Positions 1 to 8,337 of a DNA stretch of 64,000 nt are shown here, piece after piece. The stretch comes from GCA-003244245 sp050699635 (lineage in GTDB: Bacteria; Actinomycetota; Actinomycetes; Mycobacteriales; Pseudonocardiaceae): positions 1 to 64,000 of the forward strand of contig JBOHFK010000003.1 of assembly GCA_050699635.1 (NCBI GenBank), in the 5' to 3' direction. Every line of letters begins with the position of its first letter. Position 1 is the stretch's first letter. The notes under the pieces are model-generated. The model saw only the letters and a list, made by a program, of their open reading frames with translations. It ran no database searches and was not told where the DNA came from. Position numbers and translations under genes: made by a program.

Positions 1-114
1 GACCAGGCGACGACCCTCGTCGAGACCCAACTGATAGGGCTTTCAGCACACCGTGGTGATCACGCGGCGGAGCGCGGAACAAAACTCCACCGTTTGTACT
101 TCCTGACACGAGCC

Positions 115-1152
115 TTACCGACAGGCCGTTGCGTTCGAGGTGTGCGCCGTGCCGAGCCGGGTCGGGAAGACCGAATGCCGGGCCATCGGGTAGATGATCC
201 GGGCCCCCGCGTTCAGACAGGACAGGGAGAGCGCGAAGAAGCTGATCATAGCGCCGAGCGAGAGCGGGAGCTTGAAGTAGCCCACGTTGTTGAGGTCGGC
301 GAGCGTGTTGAGCGGGGTGGCGAGGGTGTCCAGGGGATCGTGCTGACCCCGGGTGCCGAACACCTCGACGTATCCCATGAAGACGAAAAAGAGGCCGGTG
401 AGGACGAGGCTCCAGATCACTGCCTTCGGAATGGTCCGCAATGGGTTCCGTGCTTCGCCGCCCATTGCGGTGGCGCTTTCAAAACCGACCAGGCTGAAGA
501 TGCAGGCGACGACGGCGAGGCTCATACCGCGAAACGTCACCCCCTCCAGGTGGACCTGGGCGGAGTCGACCACGATGCCATGTTTGAGCAGCACAATTGC
601 TGCGAGCCCCAGAATACAGAGTACCGAAAGTCCCTCCAGAAGGATGGTCAGCATCGAGGACAGTCGGACGTCCTTGACTGCCAGTGTCCAGCAGAGCAGT
701 GCACTGATGGCGAAGAAGACGAAAGGAGGAATAGATGTATGGATCCCCATAATATCGAGAAACTGGCGGGAGAAGATGGTGAAGCCGGTCATACCGGCCA
801 CTCCGATGAACAGGTACGACCAGATCAGTGTCCAGCCGGAGAGGACACCACCGACAGCACCGAGACCGCGCCCCGTGTAGGCGTACATCGAGCCAGGTGA
901 GGTGGATCGGCGGGCGAACTGGTTGAGGTTGAACACGACGAAAAGCAGCATCGCAGTGCCGAAAAGATAAGCTAACCAGGTGCCCTGACCGGCATTTGAG
1001 AAGGCCAGTGGAATGATGAGGACCGCGGTCATCGTGGGTGAGATGAGCGCGATCGACTGAGCCAGCAGCGCGGAGAATCCGAGCGCGTCGGGCCGCAGTT
1101 CCGATGAGGTCGCCGAGGTGGCGGACGATGGTTGTGTACCGACGCTTGTCAC
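115..1152 (-). pseudogene. APC-superfamily amino acid permease, C-terminally truncated
   Basis: This reads as an inner-membrane amino acid/polyamine transporter of the APC superfamily. A GTG start opens a 345-residue frame with a polar N-terminus of about 20 residues, then the typical first helix (GFSALLAQSIALISPTMTA) and roughly nine hydrophobic segments. APC permeases usually have about 450-500 residues and 12 helices. This frame stops at 115 just after a conserved loop (MARHSVFPTRLGTAH), so the last two or three helices are missing. I could not find a continuation in the other two frames of the remaining 114 bases, so a deletion or rearrangement is more likely than one frameshift. It lies downstream of glcDEF on the same strand, so it may once have served that pathway. 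It is probably non-functional. Confidence 0.7.
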
Positions 1153-1459
1153 AGTGGCTCAGACCCCCAGAGATTGAGTTGACGACCGTGATTTGAGGTC
1201 AGTCAGGCTGTTTTGATCTTGTAGGTGATGGGGCAGCGGTCTCGGGGATGCGTGCCGCGGGCTGCCAGAAACCCACCACAGCGCGGGTCGAGTCCCCTCC
1301 CCCGATCAGCACCCTTCCCCCTCCAGCGACGTCCGTCGGCCGTCAAATGCTTGACCGCAGCCGTAGTTGCGCGGCGTGGTACTGACCCAGTTCGTCCGCA
1401 CCTCAATGAGAGGCGCCCACCACACGCCTAGATACAACCAGAGACCTGTTTCCCTGCGG
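1153..1459. other. Gene-free gap between glcF and the permease
   Basis: About 307 bases hold no credible coding frame. It should contain the permease promoter on the minus strand, but I see no clear -35/-10 pair. A stretch resembling a tRNA T-arm around 1287-1302 has no cloverleaf around it. Confidence 0.5.
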
Positions 1460-2758
1460 TTACTTGAACGCGCGTAGCGGCACATTCCGGATTGAGGCGT
1501 CGAGCACGGTGACGGTGTGGGCGAGCGTGAGTTGACCGCCGAGTCGGCGTGCGCTGGATGCGATCTGCATGAGGCATCCTGGGTTGGCGGTGACCAGCAC
1601 CGATGCCCCGGTAGCGAGCACATTGCGGGCTTTGCGGTCGCCTAGTTCGGTGGCGGGCTTGGGGTGGAGCAGGTTGTAGATGCCTGCCGATCCGCAGCAC
1701 AGGTCGGCTTCGGCGGTCTCGGTCAGGGTCAGTCCGGGGATGGCCCGCAGCAGCTCGCGTGGCTGTGACCGGATGCCTTGGGCGTGCCCCAGATGGCAGG
1801 CATCGTGGTAGGCGATCGTGAGGTCCAACCGGTGGCGCGGCGCCACCGGGCCGAGTTCGACGAGCAGCTCGGAGATATCGCGGGTGCGCTCGACGAAGGC
1901 TCGGGCGCGGGCAGCGTAGTGGGGATCATCGCGCAGCAGGTGTGCGTAGTCCTTCATCGCTGAGCCGCAGCCCGCAGCGTTGACCACGATATGATCCACC
2001 CCGGCGGCCTGGAAGCGCTCGATCAGGCCCCGCGCGAACCGCATCGCTTCGCTCTCGCGACCCATGTGCTGCGACAACGCCCCGCAGCAACCCTGCCCCG
2101 GGGGGATGATGACGTCGCAGCCCTCTGCGGCGAGCACTCGGGCGGTCGCGGCGTTGACTTCGGGGAACAGCGCGTCCTGCACACAGCCGGTGAGCATCCC
2201 CACCACCGCGCGGCGCGGTCCCGAGGCCGGCACCCGCTCCGGCAGCGTCTCTCGCCACGTCAGAGCGGGGGTCAGCGACTCCATCGCCCGCAGGGTCGCC
2301 GGCAGCCGGTCCAGCAGCCCGGACCGCCGGAGCAACCGAAGCAGGCCGCTGCGCTGGTACAGCGCCAACGGTCCACGTAGTGCCCGCAACCGCCTCGGGT
2401 AGGGGAACAACCAGAAGATCGCCTCGCGGAGCAGTCGTTCGCCGCGGGGCCGTTCGTAGCGGCGGTCAACCTGCGCCCGGGTATCGGTGATCAGGGTGTC
2501 GTACTGCACGCCGGACGGGCACGCCGTCACACAGGCCATGCAGCCCAGGCAGGCGTCGAAGTGGCCCGCCATCGACGCGGAGAGGGGCTCTCCCTCCAGA
2601 CCGGCTTTCATCAGGTGGATGCGCCCGCGCGGGGAGTCCATCTCCTCCCCCCACAGCACATAGGTGGGGCAGGAGGGCAGGCAGAACCCGCAGTGCACGC
2701 AGTCCTTGACCAGCTCGGCCGGTGGTGGGTGGTGGTCGTCGAATGCGCCCGGGGTCAT
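1460..2758 (-). CDS. glcF: Glycolate oxidase iron-sulfur subunit GlcF
   Basis: GlcF carries electrons from the glycolate dehydrogenase flavoproteins GlcD/GlcE towards the respiratory chain. The 432-residue protein has two bacterial-ferredoxin [4Fe-4S] motifs near the N-terminus (CVHCGFCLPSCPT and CLGCMACVTACPSG). Two CCG-type cysteine-rich domains follow in the C-terminal half (GCCGALSQH and CCGSAGIYN), which is the GlpC/GlcF layout. Its ATG falls 1 base after the glcE stop, so it is the last gene of a tightly packed glcD-glcE-glcF operon. Length and domain order match the family. A lactate-utilisation LutA/LldE-type role is less likely because both flavin partners are adjacent. Confidence 0.93.
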   Translation of the reverse strand: MTPGAFDDHHPPPAELVKDCVHCGFCLPSCPTYVLWGEEMDSPRGRIHLMKAGLEGEPLSASMAGHFDACLGCMACVTACPSGVQYDTLITDTRAQVDRRYERPRGERLLREAIFWLFPYPRRLRALRGPLALYQRSGLLRLLRRSGLLDRLPATLRAMESLTPALTWRETLPERVPASGPRRAVVGMLTGCVQDALFPEVNAATARVLAAEGCDVIIPPGQGCCGALSQHMGRESEAMRFARGLIERFQAAGVDHIVVNAAGCGSAMKDYAHLLRDDPHYAARARAFVERTRDISELLVELGPVAPRHRLDLTIAYHDACHLGHAQGIRSQPRELLRAIPGLTLTETAEADLCCGSAGIYNLLHPKPATELGDRKARNVLATGASVLVTANPGCLMQIASSARRLGGQLTLAHTVTVLDASIRNVPLRAFK

Positions 2759-2759
2759 C

Positions 2760-3986
2760 TCAGATCCCTCCCACGAACCGGCCCGGCGACAGCCGGTGCT
2801 CGGGGTCGAACTGGTCCTTGAGCCGGCGCATCAACCCCAGCGCGGGGATCGGCCCCCACACATCCAGGGCCGCCTTGCGGTGCGGGGGCGCGCACCGCAC
2901 TACCGCGCTGCCGCCGTGCCGGGCAGCGATTGCGCGCAACTGCGCCAGCTCGGCCCCCAACCGGTCATCGTCGGGCAGTCCTACGGCCAGCACCCCGGCT
3001 CCCGCGCTACCGCGCAGTACGCCAGGCGCGGTAGCGAGCAACTCGGCCAGCCCGGTGGGTTCGCAGGTGACCATCGCGGCGGGTCCCTGAGGTGGGTGCG
3101 GCGCCCGGCCCCACCAGCCTGGCGGCTCCCCGGCCACAGTGGCCGATGTCCCGGCCGCGTCACTGAGCAGGGCCGCAACGGCAGCGGTGCGGGCGGCGAT
3201 ACCTTCGGTGACGCCCTCCACAGCGACCCCGACGGTCACCGGACCCCCGAGAGCGCCCCGGTCCACTTCGAGGGCGACCGGGTCGTGTTGCGATGCCCTG
3301 ATCGTCGCGATGGCCGCGGCGGCGCGGGTGGCGTCGGCGGCCAGCACGGTGATCCAGCGGCACGCCTCGGGCAGTGGGTGCAGCCGGAAGACCGCCTCGG
3401 TGATGATTCCCAGGGTGCCCAGCGATCCGGTGTAGAGCTTGCCCAGGTCGTAGCCGGCGACGTTCTTGACCACGGTGCCGCCGGCCCGGGCGACGGTCCC
3501 ATCGGCGAGCACCACGGTGATGCCGATGAGCAGGTCGCGTACCGAGCCGTACCGGTAGCGCAACGGGCCCGAGGCGGCGGTGGCGATGGTGCCCCCGATG
3601 GTGCCCCCGAGAACATCACTGCCATCCAGCGCCAGTTGCTGCCGGTGCGGTGCCAGCACCCGCTGGAGATCGGCCATTCGCCGGCCGGCTTGGGTGGTGA
3701 CGACCAGGTCTCCAGCGGTATGCGCGAGCACGGCGGCCATCCGGCTGGTATCCACGATCAGGTCCAGACCCGTTGGCGGGGTACCCCAGCACAGCCGGCT
3801 TCCGCTGCCCCGGGCGACCACCCGCAATCCCAATCCGGTCGCCGCTTGCAGGACAGCTGACGCCTCCGCAGTGTTGCCCGGCCGCGCCACCCAGCGTGCC
3901 GGTACCCCATCCACGGTGTCATCGGGGGCGGCCTGAGCCACCTCAGGGCAGGCCGCGCGCAGGCCGTCGAGGCTGGGGGCGACCAT
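2760..3986 (-). CDS. glcE: Glycolate oxidase FAD-binding subunit GlcE
   Basis: GlcE is the second flavoprotein subunit of glycolate dehydrogenase, which oxidises glycolate to glyoxylate. The 408-residue protein is a VAO/PCMH-type FAD-binding fold. The FAD pyrophosphate loop is VVARGSGSRLCWG near residue 60, and the substrate-side region GGTVVKNVAGYDLGKLYTGS around residue 165 is diagnostic for GlcE. It is shorter than GlcD, as usual. The ATG shares one base with the glcD stop (TGATG), so the two are translationally coupled. Confidence 0.92.
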   Translation of the reverse strand: MVAPSLDGLRAACPEVAQAAPDDTVDGVPARWVARPGNTAEASAVLQAATGLGLRVVARGSGSRLCWGTPPTGLDLIVDTSRMAAVLAHTAGDLVVTTQAGRRMADLQRVLAPHRQQLALDGSDVLGGTIGGTIATAASGPLRYRYGSVRDLLIGITVVLADGTVARAGGTVVKNVAGYDLGKLYTGSLGTLGIITEAVFRLHPLPEACRWITVLAADATRAAAAIATIRASQHDPVALEVDRGALGGPVTVGVAVEGVTEGIAARTAAVAALLSDAAGTSATVAGEPPGWWGRAPHPPQGPAAMVTCEPTGLAELLATAPGVLRGSAGAGVLAVGLPDDDRLGAELAQLRAIAARHGGSAVVRCAPPHRKAALDVWGPIPALGLMRRLKDQFDPEHRLSPGRFVGGI

Positions 3987-5464
3987 CAGAACTGTTCAGC
4001 CAAGCCAGCAGCCTGCAGCGGGTGCGGGCCCTTGCGTTTGCCAGGTACTTCTCCACACAGCCGGGGCGTCGGGAACACCTTGCCGGGGTTGCACACCCCA
4101 GCGGGATCGAAGGCGCAGCGCAGCCGCTGCATGGTGTCCAGGTCGTCGTCGGTGAACATCCGCGGCATGTACCGCATCTTGTCGGTTCCGACGCCGTGCT
4201 CGCCGGTGATCGAACCACCGTACTCAATGCACAGGTCCAGGATCGCGCCGGAGAGCTCCTCTGCGGCCTGCGCCTCCCCCGGCGTGGCCTCATCGAAGAG
4301 CACCAGCGGGTGCAGATTGCCATCACCGGCGTGGAACACATTGGCCACCCGCACCCCGGTGCCGGCGGAGAGCTCGGCGATGCGGCGCAGCACCTGCGGC
4401 AGCGCGGTTCGGGGGATTACGCCATCCTGCACGATGTAGTCCGGGCTGATCCGCCCCACGGCGGCGAACGCGGACTTGCGGCCCTTCCAGAACAGGGCGC
4501 GCTGCGCGGCGTCCCGGGCGACCCGGATCTCGGATGCGCCCGCGTCCGTGCAGTGCCGGTGCACCGCTGCGAAGGTGTGCTCCACTTCGGCGGCAGGGCC
4601 ATCGAGCTCCACGATAAGCACCGCACCAGCGCCCTCGGGGTAACCGCAGGCCACGGCTGCCTCCGCGGCCTCGATCGCCAGCGCGTCCATCATCTCGATG
4701 GCTGCTGGGGTGACGCCGTCGGCGATGATCGCCGAGACGGCGGTGCCCGCCTGGTCCACTCCGGGGAATGCGGCGAGCAGGCATCGCACCGACTCCGGGG
4801 CCCGGAGCAGCCGCACCACGATCTTGGTGGCGATCCCGAGGGTCCCCTCGCTGCCGACGAACGCGCCGAGCAGGTCGTAACCGGGTGTGTCCCTGGTGGT
4901 GCCCCCCAGCCACACCAGCTCACCATCGGGGGTGACGACCTCGGCACCCAGCACATGGTGAGTCGTGAACCCGTACTTGAGGCAGTGGGCCCCGCCGGAG
5001 TTCTCCGCCACATTGCCCCCCACCGAGCATATCTGCTGGCTGGACGGGTCAGGCGCAAAATACCAGCCGTGCGGCGCGGCGGCTTTCGTCACGTCTAAAT
5101 TGATCACACCAGGCTCGACGATCGCGCGCTCGTTGGCGACGTCGACCTCCAGGATCCGGCGCATCCGCGAGGTCACGATCAGCACCCCCTCGGCATGCGG
5201 CAGCGCCCCGCCGGACAGTCCAGTACCCGAGCCGCGCGCCACGAACGGCACTGCCGTGGTGGCGCAGGCCCGCACCACCCCGGCGATCTGCTCAGCGGAT
5301 TCCGGCAGCACCACCAGGCCTGGCACTACCCGGTACTGCGCCAACCCGTCGCACTCGTAGGTACGCAGCCGTTGCCGGTCGGTGATCACAGCGTGCGGCC
5401 CGAGCAGGGCGATGAGCTCCGCGGCCAGCATCCCGAGGTCGGCACCCTCCTGCTTTGTCGTCAC
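3986..5464 (-). CDS. glcD: Glycolate oxidase FAD-linked subunit GlcD
   Basis: GlcD is the main FAD subunit that oxidises glycolate (or a related 2-hydroxy acid) to the 2-oxo acid. The 492-residue protein has the PCMH-type FAD domain in its N-terminal half (VARGSGTGLSGGALPH) and the FAD-oxidase C-terminal domain with NVFHAGDGNLHPLVLF and GEHGVGTDK. A GTG start at 5464 is in frame. The ATG just upstream at 5468 is out of frame, so GTG is preferred. It heads the glcDEF operon. A pair of 28-bp direct repeats sits directly upstream, so the promoter must lie within or beyond them. The substrate could also be D-lactate, but the three-gene context favours glycolate. Confidence 0.93.
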   Translation of the reverse strand: MTTKQEGADLGMLAAELIALLGPHAVITDRQRLRTYECDGLAQYRVVPGLVVLPESAEQIAGVVRACATTAVPFVARGSGTGLSGGALPHAEGVLIVTSRMRRILEVDVANERAIVEPGVINLDVTKAAAPHGWYFAPDPSSQQICSVGGNVAENSGGAHCLKYGFTTHHVLGAEVVTPDGELVWLGGTTRDTPGYDLLGAFVGSEGTLGIATKIVVRLLRAPESVRCLLAAFPGVDQAGTAVSAIIADGVTPAAIEMMDALAIEAAEAAVACGYPEGAGAVLIVELDGPAAEVEHTFAAVHRHCTDAGASEIRVARDAAQRALFWKGRKSAFAAVGRISPDYIVQDGVIPRTALPQVLRRIAELSAGTGVRVANVFHAGDGNLHPLVLFDEATPGEAQAAEELSGAILDLCIEYGGSITGEHGVGTDKMRYMPRMFTDDDLDTMQRLRCAFDPAGVCNPGKVFPTPRLCGEVPGKRKGPHPLQAAGLAEQF

Positions 5465-5478
5465 CCATCAAGGGTCAC

Positions 5479-5548
5479 ATGGATGCTTGTCGCTGTCAGG
5501 ACACCGGTCCCGGGGGCGATATGGATGCTTGTCGCTGTCAGGACACCG
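5479..5548. repeat. 28-bp direct repeat, two copies, period 42
   Basis: Two identical 28-base copies lie at 5479-5506 and 5521-5548, separated by 14 bases, between glcD and the upstream tatA gene. The second copy overlaps the last codons of tatA and supplies its stop codon. Both contain the core CTGTCAGG, which also occurs in the inverted repeat at 19250-19313, so they may belong to one interspersed family. Confidence 0.85.
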
Positions 5549-5720
5549 TGTGTTGGTCGCTTGGGGTGTGTTCCCCGTCCGCCGTGCTCTTCATTTCGCC
5601 CTTGAGGATCCGCGCGGACTGACCGACCGCACGGGCCATGTCAGGCAGCCGTTTGGCGCCGAACAGCAGCATCACCACGGCGAGGAGAATCAGCAGGTGC
5701 CAGCCGGTCAAGCCCGCCAT
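5538..5720 (-). CDS. tatA: TatA/E-type twin-arginine translocase subunit (second copy)
   Basis: This 60-residue protein has the TatA plan: a short N-terminus, one transmembrane helix (WHLLILLAVVMLLFG), the hinge FGAKRLPD, an amphipathic helix and a short polar tail. TatA forms the pore-like assembly that moves folded proteins through the membrane with TatC. I take the ATG at 5720 rather than the GTG one codon upstream. The main tatA sits with tatC near 57.5 kb, so this is an extra copy. It is 8 bases from a small membrane-protein gene and lies in one run with two predicted Tat substrates, the Rieske protein and the metallophosphoesterase, which suggests it serves them. Confidence 0.85.
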   Translation of the reverse strand: MAGLTGWHLLILLAVVMLLFGAKRLPDMARAVGQSARILKGEMKSTADGEHTPSDQHTVS

Positions 5721-5728
5721 CACAGTCC

Positions 5729-6139
5729 TTACCCTTCCTGGTTACCGGGGGAAAACGCACGCCGGGTGCTGGTGCGGTCAAGGAGCGCGACGGCGAGCAG
5801 TCCCAGGGTAGCGATCTCGACGAGCACGCTGATCAGGGCTTGGGGAGCGGGCTGGAAGCCGTATTCGATGAACCCGAGGACCCCGATGGTGCGCGAGGCG
5901 ATGAATCCCACCAGCGCGCCGGCGGCCAGCCCGGCGGCAGCCAGCCGCAGCACCCCCGCGGAGGTGATCAGCAGCAGCAATGCCACCGCGACGGAGCCGC
6001 TGGCCTGAGCCAGGAACGCCGGGCCGATCCCCGGGATGACGCGGTAGCCGTTGAGGTAGAGCTGGGCGTGGATGACGCCGCTGGTCGCCAGGCAACCGGC
6101 CGCGCCGACGCGCAACAGCACGGGCAGCGCCGGGTTCAT
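5729..6139 (-). CDS. Small four-helix membrane protein
   Basis: This 136-residue protein has four predicted transmembrane helices (from about residues 4, 39, 64 and 100) and a short charged tail. I do not recognise its family. The ATG at 6139 overlaps the stop of the metallophosphoesterase gene by 4 bases (ATGA), so it is translationally coupled to it. It could anchor or transfer electrons for the exported cupredoxin/Rieske/metallophosphoesterase set, but nothing in its sequence shows a cofactor site: no histidine pairs or cysteine motifs in the helices. Confidence 0.7.
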   Translation of the reverse strand: MNPALPVLLRVGAAGCLATSGVIHAQLYLNGYRVIPGIGPAFLAQASGSVAVALLLLITSAGVLRLAAAGLAAGALVGFIASRTIGVLGFIEYGFQPAPQALISVLVEIATLGLLAVALLDRTSTRRAFSPGNQEG

Positions 6140-7098
6140 GCCAGCCTCCGATCCCGCACCGCCAGGGCGTGTTGGCCCGGTTGGTACGTGACGTCGCGGA
6201 CGCCCAGGGCGGCGCCCAGTTGCCCCGCGGGCAGCGTGAGCGGGATCGGGCCCGGGCCCTGCCCGGGGTGGGGCAGCGGGTAGGCGGTGGTGGTCGCACT
6301 GTAGAAGGTCACGTTGCCCTCGGTCTTGGAGAACAGCTGGTGCACGTGGCCGTTGAGGCAGGTCACTGAGGAGAACCGGCGCAGGTAGCTCAGGGCCTGG
6401 GTGGCGTCGTCGGTGCCCCAACCCCACGCCGGGTACATCGCGAACAGCGGGATGTGGCTGAACACCACGATCGGCGTGTCGCTGGACAGGCCCGCGACGT
6501 CTTTGCGGACGAAGTCGAGCTGGTCGGTCCCGAGGTGGCCGAGCTTCTCCAGAGCCAGGGTGTTCACCAACGCGATGACGTGCACGCCCTTGACGTCGAA
6601 GCTGTGCCAGCCGTCTCCGTGCGTGCCGGCGCCGAACATGGCCCGGTATTTCTGCCCGTGGTCGTCGACCGAGTCGTGCTCGCCGGGCACGGTGAACACC
6701 TGCCCAGTACGCAGCCCGCCGAGCATCTGGCGGACCTGGTCGAACTGGGCCTGCGTGGACAGGTGGGTCAAGTCACCGGTGTGCATCACGAAGTCCGGGC
6801 GGAAGCCCAGCCCGTTGACCTGGTCGATGGCGCGACTGAACGAGTTCGTCACGTCGGCGTTCGCCGGTCCGTGGAAACCGAGGTGGCTGTCGCTGATCTG
6901 GACGAACCGCAATGCGTTCGGGTCCTGGGCCAGGGCGACAGGCGCGGGCGTGCCACCGACGTGGCTGATCACCTCGCCGCCGGCGACGGTGAGCACCACC
7001 GCCGCGCCGAACCATGCGGTGTGCCGCAGCAACTGGCGACGGCTCATGCCTCCAGCGCCACCCTCGGGGCCGCTCTCGGCCTCAGACGGCGTTCTCAT
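6136..7098 (-). CDS. Tat-exported calcineurin-like metallophosphoesterase
   Basis: The 320-residue product begins with a twin-arginine signal (SRRQLLRHTAWFGAAVVLTVAG), so it is exported folded. The metallophosphatase core follows: QISDSHLGF (D-x-H), HTGDLTHL (GD), PGEHDS (GNHD position, here GEHD), FSHIPLF and NGHVHQLF (GHxH). These bind a two-metal centre that hydrolyses phosphoesters. The usual Asn of GNHD is Glu here, which is unusual and may alter metal choice. ATG 7098 overlaps the cupredoxin stop by 4 bases (ATGA); a longer upstream frame would run into that gene. The substrate is unknown. Confidence 0.88.
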   Translation of the reverse strand: MRTPSEAESGPEGGAGGMSRRQLLRHTAWFGAAVVLTVAGGEVISHVGGTPAPVALAQDPNALRFVQISDSHLGFHGPANADVTNSFSRAIDQVNGLGFRPDFVMHTGDLTHLSTQAQFDQVRQMLGGLRTGQVFTVPGEHDSVDDHGQKYRAMFGAGTHGDGWHSFDVKGVHVIALVNTLALEKLGHLGTDQLDFVRKDVAGLSSDTPIVVFSHIPLFAMYPAWGWGTDDATQALSYLRRFSSVTCLNGHVHQLFSKTEGNVTFYSATTTAYPLPHPGQGPGPIPLTLPAGQLGAALGVRDVTYQPGQHALAVRDRRLA

Positions 7099-7541
7099 GG
7101 CGTCACCACCACGGTGGCCGTCATGAACGGGTGGATGGTGCACAGGTATTCGAACCGGCCCGGGGTGGTGAAGGTGTAGTGGTAGGACTGGCCCTTATTC
7201 AGCGTCGGAGAGCGGAAGGGCCCGGACATCGCGGTCGCGGTGTGGGGATCTTGGTCCTGGTTGGTCCAGGTGACGGTGGTGCCGGCCTTGACCGTCACCA
7301 CTGCCGGGGAGAACGCGAAGTTCTGGATGGCCACCGCATTGGTGGCCACCGGCGCGTCCTGGCCCGATGCCGCGGCCGAGCCGGCCGCCGGGGGCATCGA
7401 CATGCCCGGCATTGCCTGGTCGGCCACCACCGGTGCCGGCGCGGTTGCCTCAGGCGTGTCGGTGGTGGGGCCGCTGCAACCGGTCAAGACCGCGATGCCT
7501 GCGACCGTGGGCACGACAAGCCTGGCTATGAGCTGGCGCAT
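7095..7541 (-). CDS. Cupredoxin-domain lipoprotein
   Basis: This is a 148-residue exported blue-copper-like protein. The N-terminus is a lipoprotein signal with lipobox VLTGC, followed by a Pro/Ala-rich linker and a plastocyanin-type domain. Type-1 copper ligands can be seen: the His in DPHTAT and the C-terminal C-x2-H-x2-M cluster in YLCTIHPFM. It probably carries electrons at the outer face of the membrane. I choose ATG 7541 with an AGAGG ribosome site. The TTG three codons earlier is unlikely. It follows a promoter-like element identical to one before the sigma gene, so it may be a direct target of that sigma factor. Confidence 0.88.
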   Translation of the reverse strand: MRQLIARLVVPTVAGIAVLTGCSGPTTDTPEATAPAPVVADQAMPGMSMPPAAGSAAASGQDAPVATNAVAIQNFAFSPAVVTVKAGTTVTWTNQDQDPHTATAMSGPFRSPTLNKGQSYHYTFTTPGRFEYLCTIHPFMTATVVVTP

Positions 7542-7613
7542 GATGATCAACCTCTATCCGGCCCGCCCTGTCGCGGGCCCGCTTGGTGCACCCGCCTCAT
7601 GACGGGGTCTCAC

Positions 7614-7636
7614 CAACAGATAGGGACCCGGGTTAC
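7614..7636 (-). promoter_or_regulatory. Putative ECF sigma promoter before the cupredoxin operon
   Basis: Read on the minus strand, the element starts GTAACCCGGGT and ends CCTATCTGTTG. It matches the element in front of the sigma gene (8994-9016) at 22 of 23 positions. A GTAACC -35-like box followed by a conserved downstream block fits ECF promoters. It overlaps the stop codon of the Rieske gene and leaves a leader of about 70 nt before the cupredoxin ATG. Confidence 0.6.
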
Positions 7637-8337
7637 GCCACCGGGCCAGGCGGAGCGAAGACCTGCACCACGCCGTTCGTCTCGCGGACCTGAAGGTGGG
7701 GCAACGCGGGAGGCGCCGCGGCCAGCTGATGCGTCAGCAGCTCCCCGCTGACCGCGAACGACGTGGTGTGGCACGGGCAGTTCAGCCGCCTGGCTGCCGC
7801 GTCCAGGGCCAGCCGGCACCCCAGATGTGTGCACACCCCCGACACCGCCCGCAGCGCCCCCCCGGTGCGAGCCACGAACCCGATCACCGTGCCGAGGTCA
7901 AATCCCTGAACCCCACCCTCGGCCAGATCCGCGCTGGCGCTCACCGTGCGCCACGCACCGGTGTTCGGCGTGAGGGTCTGGTTTCCGCCGATCTCGGGTG
8001 AACCCCGGCTCGTGACGGCATGATCCACCACTGCGCCGGCCGCCGCGGCGGCCGCCGCGATCGAGGCGGCCGCCATTAACCGCCGCCGGGTGCCATCAAC
8101 CGCAGCCACGGGCTGGGGCAGCGGCGTTTCGGTCTGTTCCCGGGTCAGCTCGGCGGCCAGCCGCCGGTGCAGGTCGGTGACGAACTCCTCACGAGGCTTT
8201 GCGCTACCCGGCTGGGCGGCGCGCAGCGTGATCGCCGCGCGCAGCTGCCCGACGTCGGTATCGTCAGCGCGAAACGACCGCGGCCGACGACCCCGCAGCA
8301 GGTCCGCGACGAACCGGCGTACGCCCTGGGCACTCAC
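7633..8337 (-). CDS. Tat-anchored Rieske [2Fe-2S] protein; candidate redox-sensing anti-sigma factor
   Basis: The 234-residue protein has three parts. First is a cytoplasmic N-terminal domain of about 80 residues, rich in Arg/Glu (LRAAITLRAAQPGS, PREEFVTDLHRRLAAEL). Next is a twin-arginine membrane anchor at 83-104 (TRRRLMAAASIAAAA). Last is an extracytoplasmic Rieske domain with CTHLGC (169-174) and CPCH (187-190). Cys169, His171, Cys187 and His190 would bind the cluster, and Cys174 with Cys189 form the usual disulfide. GTG 8337 overlaps the ECF sigma stop by 4 bases (GTGA). Anti-sigma factors often occupy this place and have this topology, so a sensor role is an attractive inference. A plain electron carrier for the cupredoxin is the alternative. 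Confidence 0.85.
   Translation of the reverse strand: MSAQGVRRFVADLLRGRRPRSFRADDTDVGQLRAAITLRAAQPGSAKPREEFVTDLHRRLAAELTREQTETPLPQPVAAVDGTRRRLMAAASIAAAAAAAGAVVDHAVTSRGSPEIGGNQTLTPNTGAWRTVSASADLAEGGVQGFDLGTVIGFVARTGGALRAVSGVCTHLGCRLALDAAARRLNCPCHTTSFAVSGELLTHQLAAAPPALPHLQVRETNGVVQVFAPPGPVA

Noticed and set aside
94..900. Long plus-strand frames opposite the permease
   Set aside because: Low-complexity, charged translation with no family pattern; the minus strand codes for clear membrane helices.
1285..1305. A tRNA-like T-arm sequence (GGGTCGAGTCCCC)
   Set aside because: No acceptor, D or anticodon arms can be formed around it.
2664..5098. Long plus-strand frames of 398 and 441 codons opposite glcE and glcD
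   Set aside because: Antisense shadows typical of high-GC coding DNA; no domains, and the minus strand matches known subunits.
5479..5548. CRISPR-like repeat-spacer arrangement
   Set aside because: Only two copies with a single 14-bp gap, and no cas genes.
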